11,479 nucleotides of DNA. Source: Thermodesulfobacteriota bacterium. Lineage in GTDB: Bacteria > Desulfobacterota_D > UBA1144 > Nemesobacterales > UBA2774. Shown here piece after piece: positions 1 through 6,044 of the stretch. The notes under the pieces are model-generated. The model made no database searches. It saw only the letters and a list, made by a program, of their open reading frames with translations, and had not been told where the DNA came from. The translations under genes and the position numbers were made by a program. Location: contig JBCCIH010000058.1 of assembly GCA_039028315.1 (NCBI GenBank), positions 1-11,479 on the forward strand. The letters are read 5' to 3'. How positions within the stretch are numbered: the stretch's first letter is position 1; the number at the start of each line of letters is the position of its first letter.

Positions 1-365
1 AATTTGATAAATCTAAGCTTTTAATTGCCGGAGGGTTATATTCCTTACCTTCAGAGCTAACAAAGTCATACCGAGATAGTGTTAGTGATCCTAAAAAAGG
101 CGCGCAGGTCGCCAAAATACTAAAGAAGATTGCAAAGAATTCTGAATATACCCTAGGAGGTTCGCACTATAAAAGAGTTCCAAGGGGCTATGATCCTGAG
201 AATCCAAATGCTGATTTACTTTTGCATAATGGACTATATCTTTACCGGGAAGGACCAATTCCAAAAGAAGCTACTTCTAAGGATTTTCTAAACTATACAT
301 ATGGAATATTTAAAGAAATGATGCCGCTACATGCTTGGCTAAGGGACAATGTTACTTCTTCTTAG
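1..365 (+). CDS. DUF2461 (TIGR02453-like) protein, C-terminal part
   Basis: The left edge of the window cuts this gene. The frame read from base 3 is open for 120 codons and ends at TAG 363-365. The segment containing HYKRVPRGYDPENP, followed by ADLL and GLYLYRE, matches the conserved C-terminal part of the DUF2461/TIGR02453 family (Kr-PrGydpdhP-adLL pattern), whose members are usually a little over 200 residues, so about half is missing. The family has no established biochemical function. The 3' end overlaps the last 14 bases of the convergent HxlR gene, so no separate terminator lies between them. The family call is from motif recall and not from a search. Confidence 0.75.
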   Translation, partial: FDKSKLLIAGGLYSLPSELTKSYRDSVSDPKKGAQVAKILKKIAKNSEYTLGGSHYKRVPRGYDPENPNADLLLHNGLYLYREGPIPKEATSKDFLNYTYGIFKEMMPLHAWLRDNVTSS

Positions 366-708
366 TGTATTTGATCCTTGCCTTTTCTACCTTGCTAATA
401 TTTTTATTCGTCCATTTCTCAAGCTCTTTAAATATTGGGATAATCGTATTTCCTAAATCAGTCATAGAGTAGACTACTTTTGGCGGTATCTGGTTGTATT
501 GTTTTCTTTTAATTATCCCATCTCTCTCTAGTTCTCTTAATTGTTGAGTCAGCATTCTTTGAGTTACTGCAGGGATTAATTTTCTAAGCTCGTTAAAGCG
601 CCTTGGAGCTAAATTGATGAAATAAAGTATTTCAGGCTTCCATTTCCCTCCGAAGATATTAATTGATCCTGCTATTGGACATGCTTTACCCTCGTCACTG
701 GCAGTCAT
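352..708 (-). CDS. HxlR-family winged-helix transcriptional regulator
   Basis: The 118-residue protein is a single winged-helix DNA-binding domain of the HxlR family (MarR-like dimers; relatives include YodB, HypR and QsrR, which sense quinones, aldehydes or hypochlorite). The hallmark N-terminal block CPIAGSINIFGGKWKPEIL (10-28) is followed by the RRFNELRKLIP helix (36-46), the recognition helix region 47-62 (TQRMLTQQLRELE) and the wing with PPKVVYSMTDLG (75-86). C10 is the only cysteine and sits where YodB carries its redox-sensing Cys6, so thiol-based sensing is plausible (inference). The tail is very basic (105-118). The start ATG at 708 has a strong Shine-Dalgarno AAGGAGGG (complement of 716-723). 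The gene is divergent from the NTF2-like gene and probably autoregulated through the 729-752 dyad. Confidence 0.92.
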   Translation of the reverse strand: MTASDEGKACPIAGSINIFGGKWKPEILYFINLAPRRFNELRKLIPAVTQRMLTQQLRELERDGIIKRKQYNQIPPKVVYSMTDLGNTIIPIFKELEKWTNKNISKVEKARIKYTKKK

Positions 709-728
709 TCAATGACCCTCCTTACCAT

Positions 729-752
729 TATCTAAGTATACAAATAGATACT
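729..752. promoter_or_regulatory. candidate HxlR operator (dyad) in divergent control region
   Basis: Between the divergent genes lie overlapping short inverted repeats: TATCT (729-733) with AGATA (746-750), and AGTAT (735-739) with ATACT (748-752). A perfect GTATAC palindrome sits at 736-741. HxlR proteins bind AT-rich dyads of about this size as dimers, usually beside their own gene. The dyad covers the predicted -10 of the regulator gene (735-740), which would fit autorepression. Its centre lies about 68 bases upstream of the predicted rightward start site. The region is AT-rich, so short dyads can arise by chance. Confidence 0.4.
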
Positions 753-761
753 ATATAACAA
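735..761 (-). promoter_or_regulatory. putative leftward promoter of the HxlR gene
   Basis: On the minus strand TTGTTA (complement of 756-761) and TATACT (complement of 735-740) are separated by 15 bases, one or two shorter than ideal. They lie upstream of the strong ribosome binding site of the HxlR gene. The -10 matches TATAAT at five of six positions. The site overlaps the candidate operator. Confidence 0.3.
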
Positions 762-773
762 AAATGTACCTAA

Positions 774-801
774 TTGAAATTATATACTAGAACATTATAC
801 T
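774..801 (+). promoter_or_regulatory. putative sigma70-type promoter of the rightward operon
   Basis: TTGAAA (774-779) and TATACT (796-801) are separated by 16 bases. Each hexamer matches its consensus at five of six positions. Transcription would start near 808, leaving a leader of about 30 bases before the NTF2-like gene. It is the best promoter-like pair in the window and lies where a divergent operon promoter is expected. Confidence 0.55.
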
Positions 802-839
802 ACGTAATATGACGAATATAAAGATTTATGGAGACCAAA

Positions 840-1214
840 ATGATGACAGATGAAGAAAGGAAATCAGTAGCGGCAGAGTATTTAAAAGCTCTTGATACAG
901 GAAAGCAGTTTTTTCATTTATTTGATGAAGATGCTGAGGTCTTTTTCCCGAATTGGGGCGTTGCAAGAGGGGAGAATGAGTATAAAAAACTTTTCTCTGA
1001 TTTAGGCGCTTTGGTTGAGGACTTCACACATCACCATGGATATATAAATTGGATTATTCAGGGAGATATGGTTGTGGCAGAGGGATCAAGCGAAGGAAAG
1101 TTAAAGACCGGAGAAAGCTGGACTGATAGTAAGTGGTGCGATGTGTTTGAAATAAGAGATGGAAAGATCAAGAGGCTATACATATATCTTGACCCTGAAT
1201 ACTCAAGATATTAA
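840..1214 (+). CDS. NTF2-like / SnoaL-like family protein
   Basis: This 124-residue protein has the cone-shaped NTF2-like fold by pattern. An N-terminal helix (about 4-27) is followed by DEDAEVFFPNWGVARG (29-44), a helix 45-61, and three strands ending in SKWCDVFEIRDGKIKRLYIYLDPEY (97-121), where the xDVFEIRDGKIxxL signature is typical. Members include small ketosteroid-isomerase-like and polyketide-cyclase-like enzymes and many of unknown role; the HHH run at 64-66 faces no recognised catalytic motif. The start at 840 is chosen because GGAG (830-833) lies six bases before it, whereas ATG 828 has no ribosome binding site; ATG 843 is also possible. It is first in the rightward run. The substrate is unknown. 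Confidence 0.85.
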   Translation: MMTDEERKSVAAEYLKALDTGKQFFHLFDEDAEVFFPNWGVARGENEYKKLFSDLGALVEDFTHHHGYINWIIQGDMVVAEGSSEGKLKTGESWTDSKWCDVFEIRDGKIKRLYIYLDPEYSRY

Positions 1215-1288
1215 CATGAATTTAACTTAGAAGAATTCGAATATTAGCTAAACTCAATTTATATTAATTGGTAGTAGGGAGCAATTAT

Positions 1289-2212
1289 ATGACGGATAAA
1301 CAAGAATCACACAGCTTTTTCCCAGCATTGCCTATAGAAGATTGGGAAGAAACAAAGAACACGCTTCATCTGTATTTCCAGATAGTTGGAAAAATACGTC
1401 TTACACTATTTCCTAAGACAAATCATTGGTGGCATGTAACGCTTTATCTCTCACCAAGGGGAATGACTACTAGACCAATACCATACAATAACATGATCTT
1501 TGAGATTGAGTTTGATTTCATCGATCATAAACTCAATATTCTCTCAAGTAAGGGCGATAAAAGCTCGTTCTCACTTGAAGGCTTATCAGTCTCATCCTTC
1601 TACAATAAGATTATAGATTCTCTAAGCTCAATTGGTGTAGATGTTTCTATAGTAGCAAAACCATATGATGTTCCTTTTAGTGAAACACCCTTTGACACAG
1701 ACAAAGAGCATGGCTCCTATGATAAAGAATATGTGAACAGATATTGGCGTATACTAGTACAGGTTAATTCTGTTTTTGAGGAATTTAGGGCTAAGTTTAT
1801 AGGAAAAAGCACCCCGGTTCATCTTTACTGGCACCACGCAGATCTTGCAGTTACCAGATTCTCCGGTAAACAAGCTCCGCCTATGGACGGAGGAACAAAT
1901 GCCGATAAGGAAGCATATTCACACGAAGTAATCAGTTTTGGATTCTGGGCAGGAGATCAAACCGTAAGAGCTCCAGCTTTTTATTCATACACATACCCAG
2001 AGCCGCCGGGATTAGCTGAGGAACCACTTCAGCCAAAACAAGCATTTTGGAACACTGATAACGGCGCTATGGCAGTGCTCATGTATGACGACCTAAGAAA
2101 GCTTGATAACCCAAGGCAAGCACTTTTGGATTATTTAGAGAGCGCCTATAACGCCGGGGCAAATAGGGCAGAATGGAACAAAGAAGGATTTGAATTAAAG
2201 GCAGTAAAATAA
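1289..2212 (+). CDS. DUF5996 family protein
   Basis: The 307-residue protein closely follows the pattern I recall for DUF5996: FFPALPIEDWEETKNTLHLYFQ (10-31), VGKIRLTLFPKTNHWWH (33-49), the RG-TT-PIPY turn (58-66), FEIEFDFIDHKL (71-82), HGSYDKEY (141-148) and FRAKFIGKSTPVHLYWHHADLAVTRFSG (167-193). The function of the family is unknown. There is no signal peptide, membrane segment or cysteine; histidines are grouped (H46, H49, H80, H141, H178, H182, H183, H212), which could suggest a metal site (inference). ATG 1289 is preferred because AGGGAG (1276-1281) lies seven bases upstream; TTG 1268 would add seven residues and lacks a site. It lies 74 bases after the NTF2-like gene and 36 before the CDGSH gene, probably in one operon. 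Confidence 0.85.
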   Translation: MTDKQESHSFFPALPIEDWEETKNTLHLYFQIVGKIRLTLFPKTNHWWHVTLYLSPRGMTTRPIPYNNMIFEIEFDFIDHKLNILSSKGDKSSFSLEGLSVSSFYNKIIDSLSSIGVDVSIVAKPYDVPFSETPFDTDKEHGSYDKEYVNRYWRILVQVNSVFEEFRAKFIGKSTPVHLYWHHADLAVTRFSGKQAPPMDGGTNADKEAYSHEVISFGFWAGDQTVRAPAFYSYTYPEPPGLAEEPLQPKQAFWNTDNGAMAVLMYDDLRKLDNPRQALLDYLESAYNAGANRAEWNKEGFELKAVK

Positions 2213-2248
2213 TATATTTCTAATATGAAAACTGCATAGGAGACCGCT

Positions 2249-2893
2249 ATGAGTGATGAGTCTGATATTAAAGTTAGCATTGAGATTATGGAAGATGGCC
2301 CTCTTCTTGTTAAGAAGCTGACGAGCCTTAAAAATTCCAAAGGTGAGAATATAGAAACTCAAAAGATAACAGCGCTGTGCCGCTGCGGCGCGTCATCAAA
2401 TAAACCTTTTTGTGACGGTAGTCATAGAAAAGTAAATTTCTCAGGCCAAAGAGAAACTGATAAACCGATTGATAAAGAAAGAGAATATGCCGGTAAAGAA
2501 ATCACAGTATATGACAACAGACTTATATGCTCACATGCAGCTGAGTGCGTGAAAAATTTGCCCGAGGTTTTTCGATTAGGTGACCGACCTTGGATTGCTC
2601 CGGATAACGCAAGCCCTGATGAAATTATATCAGTGGTAAAAAAATGCCCATCAGGAGCATTAAGTTATTCTCTAGGTGGCGATCATGTAAGAGATTTTGG
2701 TTTGCCAATTGAAATAGATATTGCAAAAGATGGTCCATACAATGTGACCGGAAACATAGTTATCAATGTTGAAGATCACCTTGAGCCCCCGTCTAAAGAG
2801 CATTACGCATTATGCCGCTGCGGAGCGTCAAAAAATAAACCCTATTGCGACGGCTCCCACGCTGATGCGCATTTTAAAGACCAAGATAACTAA
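2249..2893 (+). CDS. iron-sulfur protein: CDGSH - divergent ferredoxin (Fer4_19) - CDGSH
   Basis: The 214-residue protein has three Fe-S modules. Residues 44-59 (CRCGASSNKPFCDGSH) and 189-204 (CRCGASKNKPYCDGSH) both fit the CDGSH/mitoNEET pattern with complete 3Cys-1His ligands: C44, C46, C55, H59 and C189, C191, C200, H204, each expected to hold a labile [2Fe-2S] cluster. Between them, residues about 80-141 match the divergent mono-cluster ferredoxin (Fer4_19): CSHAAEC (94-100), LPEVFRLGDRPWIAPD (104-119) and CPSGAL (133-138). Only three cysteines (C94, C100, C133) are seen there. Electron or Fe-S transfer in the cytoplasm is the likely role, partner unknown. ATG 2249 has AGGAG seven or eight bases upstream, in the same GGAGACC context as the NTF2-like gene. 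Confidence 0.93.
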   Translation: MSDESDIKVSIEIMEDGPLLVKKLTSLKNSKGENIETQKITALCRCGASSNKPFCDGSHRKVNFSGQRETDKPIDKEREYAGKEITVYDNRLICSHAAECVKNLPEVFRLGDRPWIAPDNASPDEIISVVKKCPSGALSYSLGGDHVRDFGLPIEIDIAKDGPYNVTGNIVINVEDHLEPPSKEHYALCRCGASKNKPYCDGSHADAHFKDQDN

Positions 2894-2971
2894 GCTAATC
2901 ACGATTTTACACTGTGAATCCAATAGCTATAATTTCACAACTAAATAGTTGATAAAATATCGCAAATTTTC

Positions 2972-2980
2972 TGATATAGT
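2972..2980 (+). promoter_or_regulatory. putative extended -10 promoter for the GST operon
   Basis: TGATATAGT reads as an extended -10 (TG-N-TATAGT, five of six to consensus), 46 bases before the GST start. A TTGATA at 2949-2954 lies upstream, but 20 bases away, too far for an ideal -35; an extended -10 can do without one. The 132-base gap (2894-3025) supports a separate promoter here. Nothing else clear is seen in the gap. Confidence 0.3.
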
Positions 2981-3025
2981 TTTATTGCATAAACTTTATG
3001 TGTTAAATACAAGGGAGAATCTGAA

Positions 3026-3691
3026 ATGATAGATTTCTACACATCTACTACGCCGAACGGAAGAAAGGTCTCTATAATGCTTGAAGAGATAGGACTTCCA
3101 TACAAAACCATTCATCTAAAACTTGGGAAAATGGAGCAAAAAGAAGACTGGTATATGGAGCTGAATCCAAACGGCAGAATACCCACAATTGTAGACCATG
3201 ATAATGACGATTTCGCGGTATTTGAGTCTGGGGCAATATTGATCTATCTGGCTGAGAAAACAGGAAAGTTTATGCCGCAAGATACAAAGGGACGCTCTAC
3301 TGTAATACAGTGGCTAATGTTTCAAAAAGCCGGAGTTGGCCCGATGCAGGGGCAGGCAAATGTTTTCGTTAGATACACTGACGAGAAATATGAGTACGCA
3401 ATAAATCGTTATCAAAAAGAGACCAGAAGACTCTATGAAGTGCTCGATAAACGGCTTGGGCAAAGTGAGTATTTAGCTGGGGATAATTACTCTATTGCAG
3501 ATATCGCTACATATCCCTGGATCCATGTGCATGATTGGGCTGGGATACAAGTTCATGATCTGGATAACCTTAAGAGATGGAAAGAGGCGATATCACAGAG
3601 ACCGGCAGTTGAGCGCGGGATGAATATTCCCCGCCCACCCGTGATGGATGAAAAAGCGGCCCAGAGAGGGGCTGTGCTTTTAATTAAGTAG
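3026..3691 (+). CDS. glutathione transferase, YfcG/nu-class (GSH-dependent disulfide reductase)
   Basis: The 221-residue protein is a two-domain GST closest by pattern to E. coli YfcG/YghU. The thioredoxin-fold half (1-80) opens with MIDFYTSTTPNGRKVSIMLEE-like sequence carrying T9 and N11, the glutathione-contacting residues of YfcG, instead of a catalytic Tyr/Ser/Cys. NPNGRIP (47-53) brings the cis-proline P53, and FESGAILIYLAEKTG (66-80) brings E67 and S68 for the gamma-glutamyl group. The helical half has GPMQGQ (105-110), RYxxExxRLYEVLDKRL (128-144) and the N-capping box YSIADI (155-160). Nu-class enzymes bind two GSH and reduce disulfides and some peroxides. GGGAG lies about nine bases before ATG. 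The disulfide reductase gene follows after 25 bases, so the two are probably cotranscribed. Confidence 0.92.
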   Translation: MIDFYTSTTPNGRKVSIMLEEIGLPYKTIHLKLGKMEQKEDWYMELNPNGRIPTIVDHDNDDFAVFESGAILIYLAEKTGKFMPQDTKGRSTVIQWLMFQKAGVGPMQGQANVFVRYTDEKYEYAINRYQKETRRLYEVLDKRLGQSEYLAGDNYSIADIATYPWIHVHDWAGIQVHDLDNLKRWKEAISQRPAVERGMNIPRPPVMDEKAAQRGAVLLIK

Positions 3692-3716
3692 GGGCAGGTT
3701 TAATAAGGAGATAGAA

Positions 3717-5162
3717 TTGAAAGAGATAAGTGTTGATGTTGCAATAATTGGCGGCGGTACAGCGGGGATGGTCTCATATCGCAGAGCCTCAGACAATTGT
3801 GATAAAGTTGTGTTGATAGAAGGAGATCAGTATGGCACGACTTGCGCAAGGGTAGGCTGCATGCCCAGTAAACTCCTTATTTCAGCCGCAGACGCGGCTC
3901 ATAGTATTTTAGAAGCCCCAGGGTTTGGAGTATATCCAAACGGTCTTCCTACAATAGACGGTGTTGAGGTTATGAGGCGAGTTCGAAGCGAGAGAGACCG
4001 TTTTGTAGGCTTTGTACTCGATACTATCGAAGATATACCTTCTGAGAATAAAATTAAAGGATATGCCCGATTTTTGGATGACCACACATTACTAGTGGAT
4101 TACCATACAAAAATTAATGCAAAATCCATTGTAATAGCTACCGGTTCATCACCATCCATCCTCCCTATGTTTGAGGACGCTGGGGATAGGTTAATAACTA
4201 ATGACGATATTTTCTATTGGCAGGATCTTCCTGACTCTGTTGTTGTCTTCGGCGCAGGAGTGATAGGGCTTGAGCTTGGCCAGGCTCTTCACAGATTAGG
4301 CGTAAGGACTAAGATCCTTAGCAAATTTGGCTTAGTAGGACCGCTTAACCACCCAGAAATAGTAAAATACGCAGATAATACATTCCAAGAGGAGTTCTAC
4401 ATAGATACTGACGCGGATACTTTGGCAGTAAAAAACAATGGAGAACAAGTAGAAATTACTTTTAAAGACTTAGATGGAAAAGAGCAGACTGAGGAGTTTG
4501 ATTATCTACTAGCGGCAACCGGAAGAGCACCCAACGTTAAAAATCTAGGCTTGGAAAATACTAGTCTTGAGCTTGATGAAAGAGGAGTTCCGGTTTTTGA
4601 CAGATACACGCTTCAATGCGGCGAGAGCTCAATTTTTATAGCTGGCGACGCCAATAACGATCTGCCGCTTTTACATGAAGCTGCGGATGAGGGACGAATT
4701 GCTGGAGAAAATGCAGGCAAATTTCCCGATGTTCACGCTGGTCTTAGAACCGTCCCAATTACAGTAGTGTTTACGGATCCTCAGATAGCGATAGTAGGAA
4801 ATACATATAAACAATTATTAGAGACGCCCAATCTGTGCTTCGTAACTGGCAGTGTATCATTTGAAGACCAGGGTAGAAGCAGAGTAATGCTTAAGAACAA
4901 GGGTATTCTTCACATATATGCAGAATACGGCTCAGGAATGTTTTTGGGAGCCGAAATGTTCGGTCCCAGAGCAGAGAATATTGCACACCTATTAGCGTGG
5001 GCTCTTCAAAAAAGAATGTGCATTCCTGAGATGCTTCAAATGCCGTTTTACCATCCCGTGATTGAAGAAGGCGTAAGGACTGCGCTTAGAGACGCCAACC
5101 ACAAGCTCAACATTGGCCCTGGGTTAGAACACACAAGCATTGAGTGCGGCCCGGGAATATGA
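3717..5162 (+). CDS. FAD-dependent pyridine nucleotide-disulfide oxidoreductase (dihydrolipoamide dehydrogenase-like)
   Basis: This 481-residue flavoprotein is a class-I disulfide reductase. FAD-binding GGGTAG lies at 12-17, the redox disulfide CARVGC at 43-48, VIATGSS at 139-145, the nucleotide-binding GAGVIGLE at 179-186, the second FAD motif FIAGDAN at 307-313, and the dimer domain from about 345 with the catalytic HPxxxE (H446, E451). The family transfers NAD(P)H electrons through FAD to a disulfide. No 2-oxoacid dehydrogenase genes are nearby, so a role other than in a lipoamide complex is likely. After the second GxGxxG the strand ends LSKFG (201-205) without the acidic residue usual for NAD enzymes, so NADPH use is possible. 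The start is TTG at 3717, set by AAGGAG (3705-3710) six bases upstream. The tail carries an extra cysteine, C477, five residues from the end. The paired GST suggests thiol repair (inference). Confidence 0.9.
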   Translation: MKEISVDVAIIGGGTAGMVSYRRASDNCDKVVLIEGDQYGTTCARVGCMPSKLLISAADAAHSILEAPGFGVYPNGLPTIDGVEVMRRVRSERDRFVGFVLDTIEDIPSENKIKGYARFLDDHTLLVDYHTKINAKSIVIATGSSPSILPMFEDAGDRLITNDDIFYWQDLPDSVVVFGAGVIGLELGQALHRLGVRTKILSKFGLVGPLNHPEIVKYADNTFQEEFYIDTDADTLAVKNNGEQVEITFKDLDGKEQTEEFDYLLAATGRAPNVKNLGLENTSLELDERGVPVFDRYTLQCGESSIFIAGDANNDLPLLHEAADEGRIAGENAGKFPDVHAGLRTVPITVVFTDPQIAIVGNTYKQLLETPNLCFVTGSVSFEDQGRSRVMLKNKGILHIYAEYGSGMFLGAEMFGPRAENIAHLLAWALQKRMCIPEMLQMPFYHPVIEEGVRTALRDANHKLNIGPGLEHTSIECGPGI

Positions 5163-5168
5163 TTCGCT

Positions 5169-5214
5169 TTGGTTTCTCGTACATTTTGTAATATGATCTA
5201 TAGATATATCATAT
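5169..5214 (+). promoter_or_regulatory. putative promoter with overlapping operator dyad upstream of SDR gene
   Basis: TTGGTT (5169-5174) and TATGAT (5192-5197) are 17 bases apart; the -10 matches five of six. A 24-base dyad at 5191-5214 starts on this -10: perfect 7-base arms ATATGAT (5191-5197) and ATCATAT (5208-5214), with three further symmetric pairs inside. It would cover the -10 and the start site, the classic place for a repressor. The RNA could also fold there just before the SD GGAGG (5218-5222). The promoter -35 is poor. Confidence 0.4.
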
Positions 5215-5230
5215 ATCGGAGGAAAGGGTT

Positions 5231-5992
5231 ATGAGATTAGAGGGCAAAACTGCATTAATCACAGGCGGAGGAGACGGTATTGGAAGAGCTACAGCGCTGC
5301 TATTTTGCGAAGAGGGGGCAAAAGTCGGCATAATGGGAAGAACCGAATCCAGACTCCATGACGCTGTAAATGAAGCTAATGGACCTGGTGAAATCACAGC
5401 TTATCAAGGCGATGTATCTAAGGAGGAGGATGTAAAACGGGTAGTAGATGATTTTTATAAACACCACGGCACAATAGACATTCTCTTTAACAATGCAGGT
5501 ATTTATAAAGCAGGCAGTGTTGTCACTACACCTATGGAAGTTTGGGATGCTACGATGAATATAAATGTTAAGGGAGTATTTCTAGTTAGTAAACATGTTA
5601 TACCAATCATGGCAAAACACGGGGGAGGCTCTGTAATAAATAACTCATCCGTGCTTGGTATTGTAGGAATGGAAGACTGTGTTGCATACAATGCTTCCAA
5701 GGGCGCAGTAAGGCAGATTACCCGTAGTATGGCGCTTGACCATGCGGGTGACAATATAAGGGTCAACTCTGTTTGCCCAGGGTATATCAAAACAAAGATG
5801 GACCCAGAGTTTATGGGTAACCCCCCAGATGCAGATGAGCAGTTAGACGCAATCGCCGCAGAGATGATACCACTAATCAGGCGCGCTGAAGCTGTTGAAG
5901 TGGGTCATGCAGTGTTATATCTTGCAAGCGATGAGGCCAGATATGTCACCGGCTCAGATTTGGTGATAGACGGCGGCTGGACCACAGTTTAG
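5231..5992 (+). CDS. short-chain dehydrogenase/reductase (classical SDR)
   Basis: The 253-residue protein is a complete classical SDR with a Rossmann fold. TGGGDGIG (11-18) is the dinucleotide-binding motif, D61 in GDVS contacts the adenine, and NNAG lies at 87-90. The catalytic tetrad is N112 (INVKG), S140, Y153 and K157 (YNASK); PG follows at 183-184 and the C-terminal ends GSDLVIDGGWT (241-251). R37 after the second strand (GRTESR) hints at NADP(H), by inference. The family oxidises or reduces alcohols and carbonyls; the substrate cannot be told, and FabG-like or sugar/steroid dehydrogenase roles are all possible. GGAGG (5218-5222) lies eight bases before ATG. It lies 68 bases after the disulfide reductase, with a possible promoter/operator of its own. 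Confidence 0.94.
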   Translation: MRLEGKTALITGGGDGIGRATALLFCEEGAKVGIMGRTESRLHDAVNEANGPGEITAYQGDVSKEEDVKRVVDDFYKHHGTIDILFNNAGIYKAGSVVTTPMEVWDATMNINVKGVFLVSKHVIPIMAKHGGGSVINNSSVLGIVGMEDCVAYNASKGAVRQITRSMALDHAGDNIRVNSVCPGYIKTKMDPEFMGNPPDADEQLDAIAAEMIPLIRRAEAVEVGHAVLYLASDEARYVTGSDLVIDGGWTTV

Positions 5993-6044
5993 AAATCTGT
6001 GTGCTAAACTTATTACCCTAATAAATTCGATAGAAGGATAATTA

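Noticed and set aside
1268..1288. Upstream TTG start for the DUF5996 gene
   Set aside because: It has no ribosome binding site, while ATG 1289 has AGGGAG at seven bases; the extra seven residues do not match the family start.
2146..2340. Minus-strand open frame of 64 codons across the DUF5996/CDGSH junction
   Set aside because: It overlaps two well-supported genes, lacks a ribosome binding site and resembles no family.
2913..2939. TGTGAA...TTCACA inverted repeat resembling a CRP/FNR-type site
   Set aside because: The half-sites TGTGA and TCACA are 17 bases apart instead of about six, so it does not fit the CRP spacing; as a terminator it has a long loop and no T run.
2766..2948. Plus-strand 60-codon frame inside the end of the CDGSH gene
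   Set aside because: It is an out-of-frame reading of the second CDGSH motif region without its own start signals.
5503..5790. Minus-strand 95-codon frame opposite the SDR gene
   Set aside because: It is antisense to a complete SDR with an intact active site; low-complexity hydrophobic translation with no family pattern.
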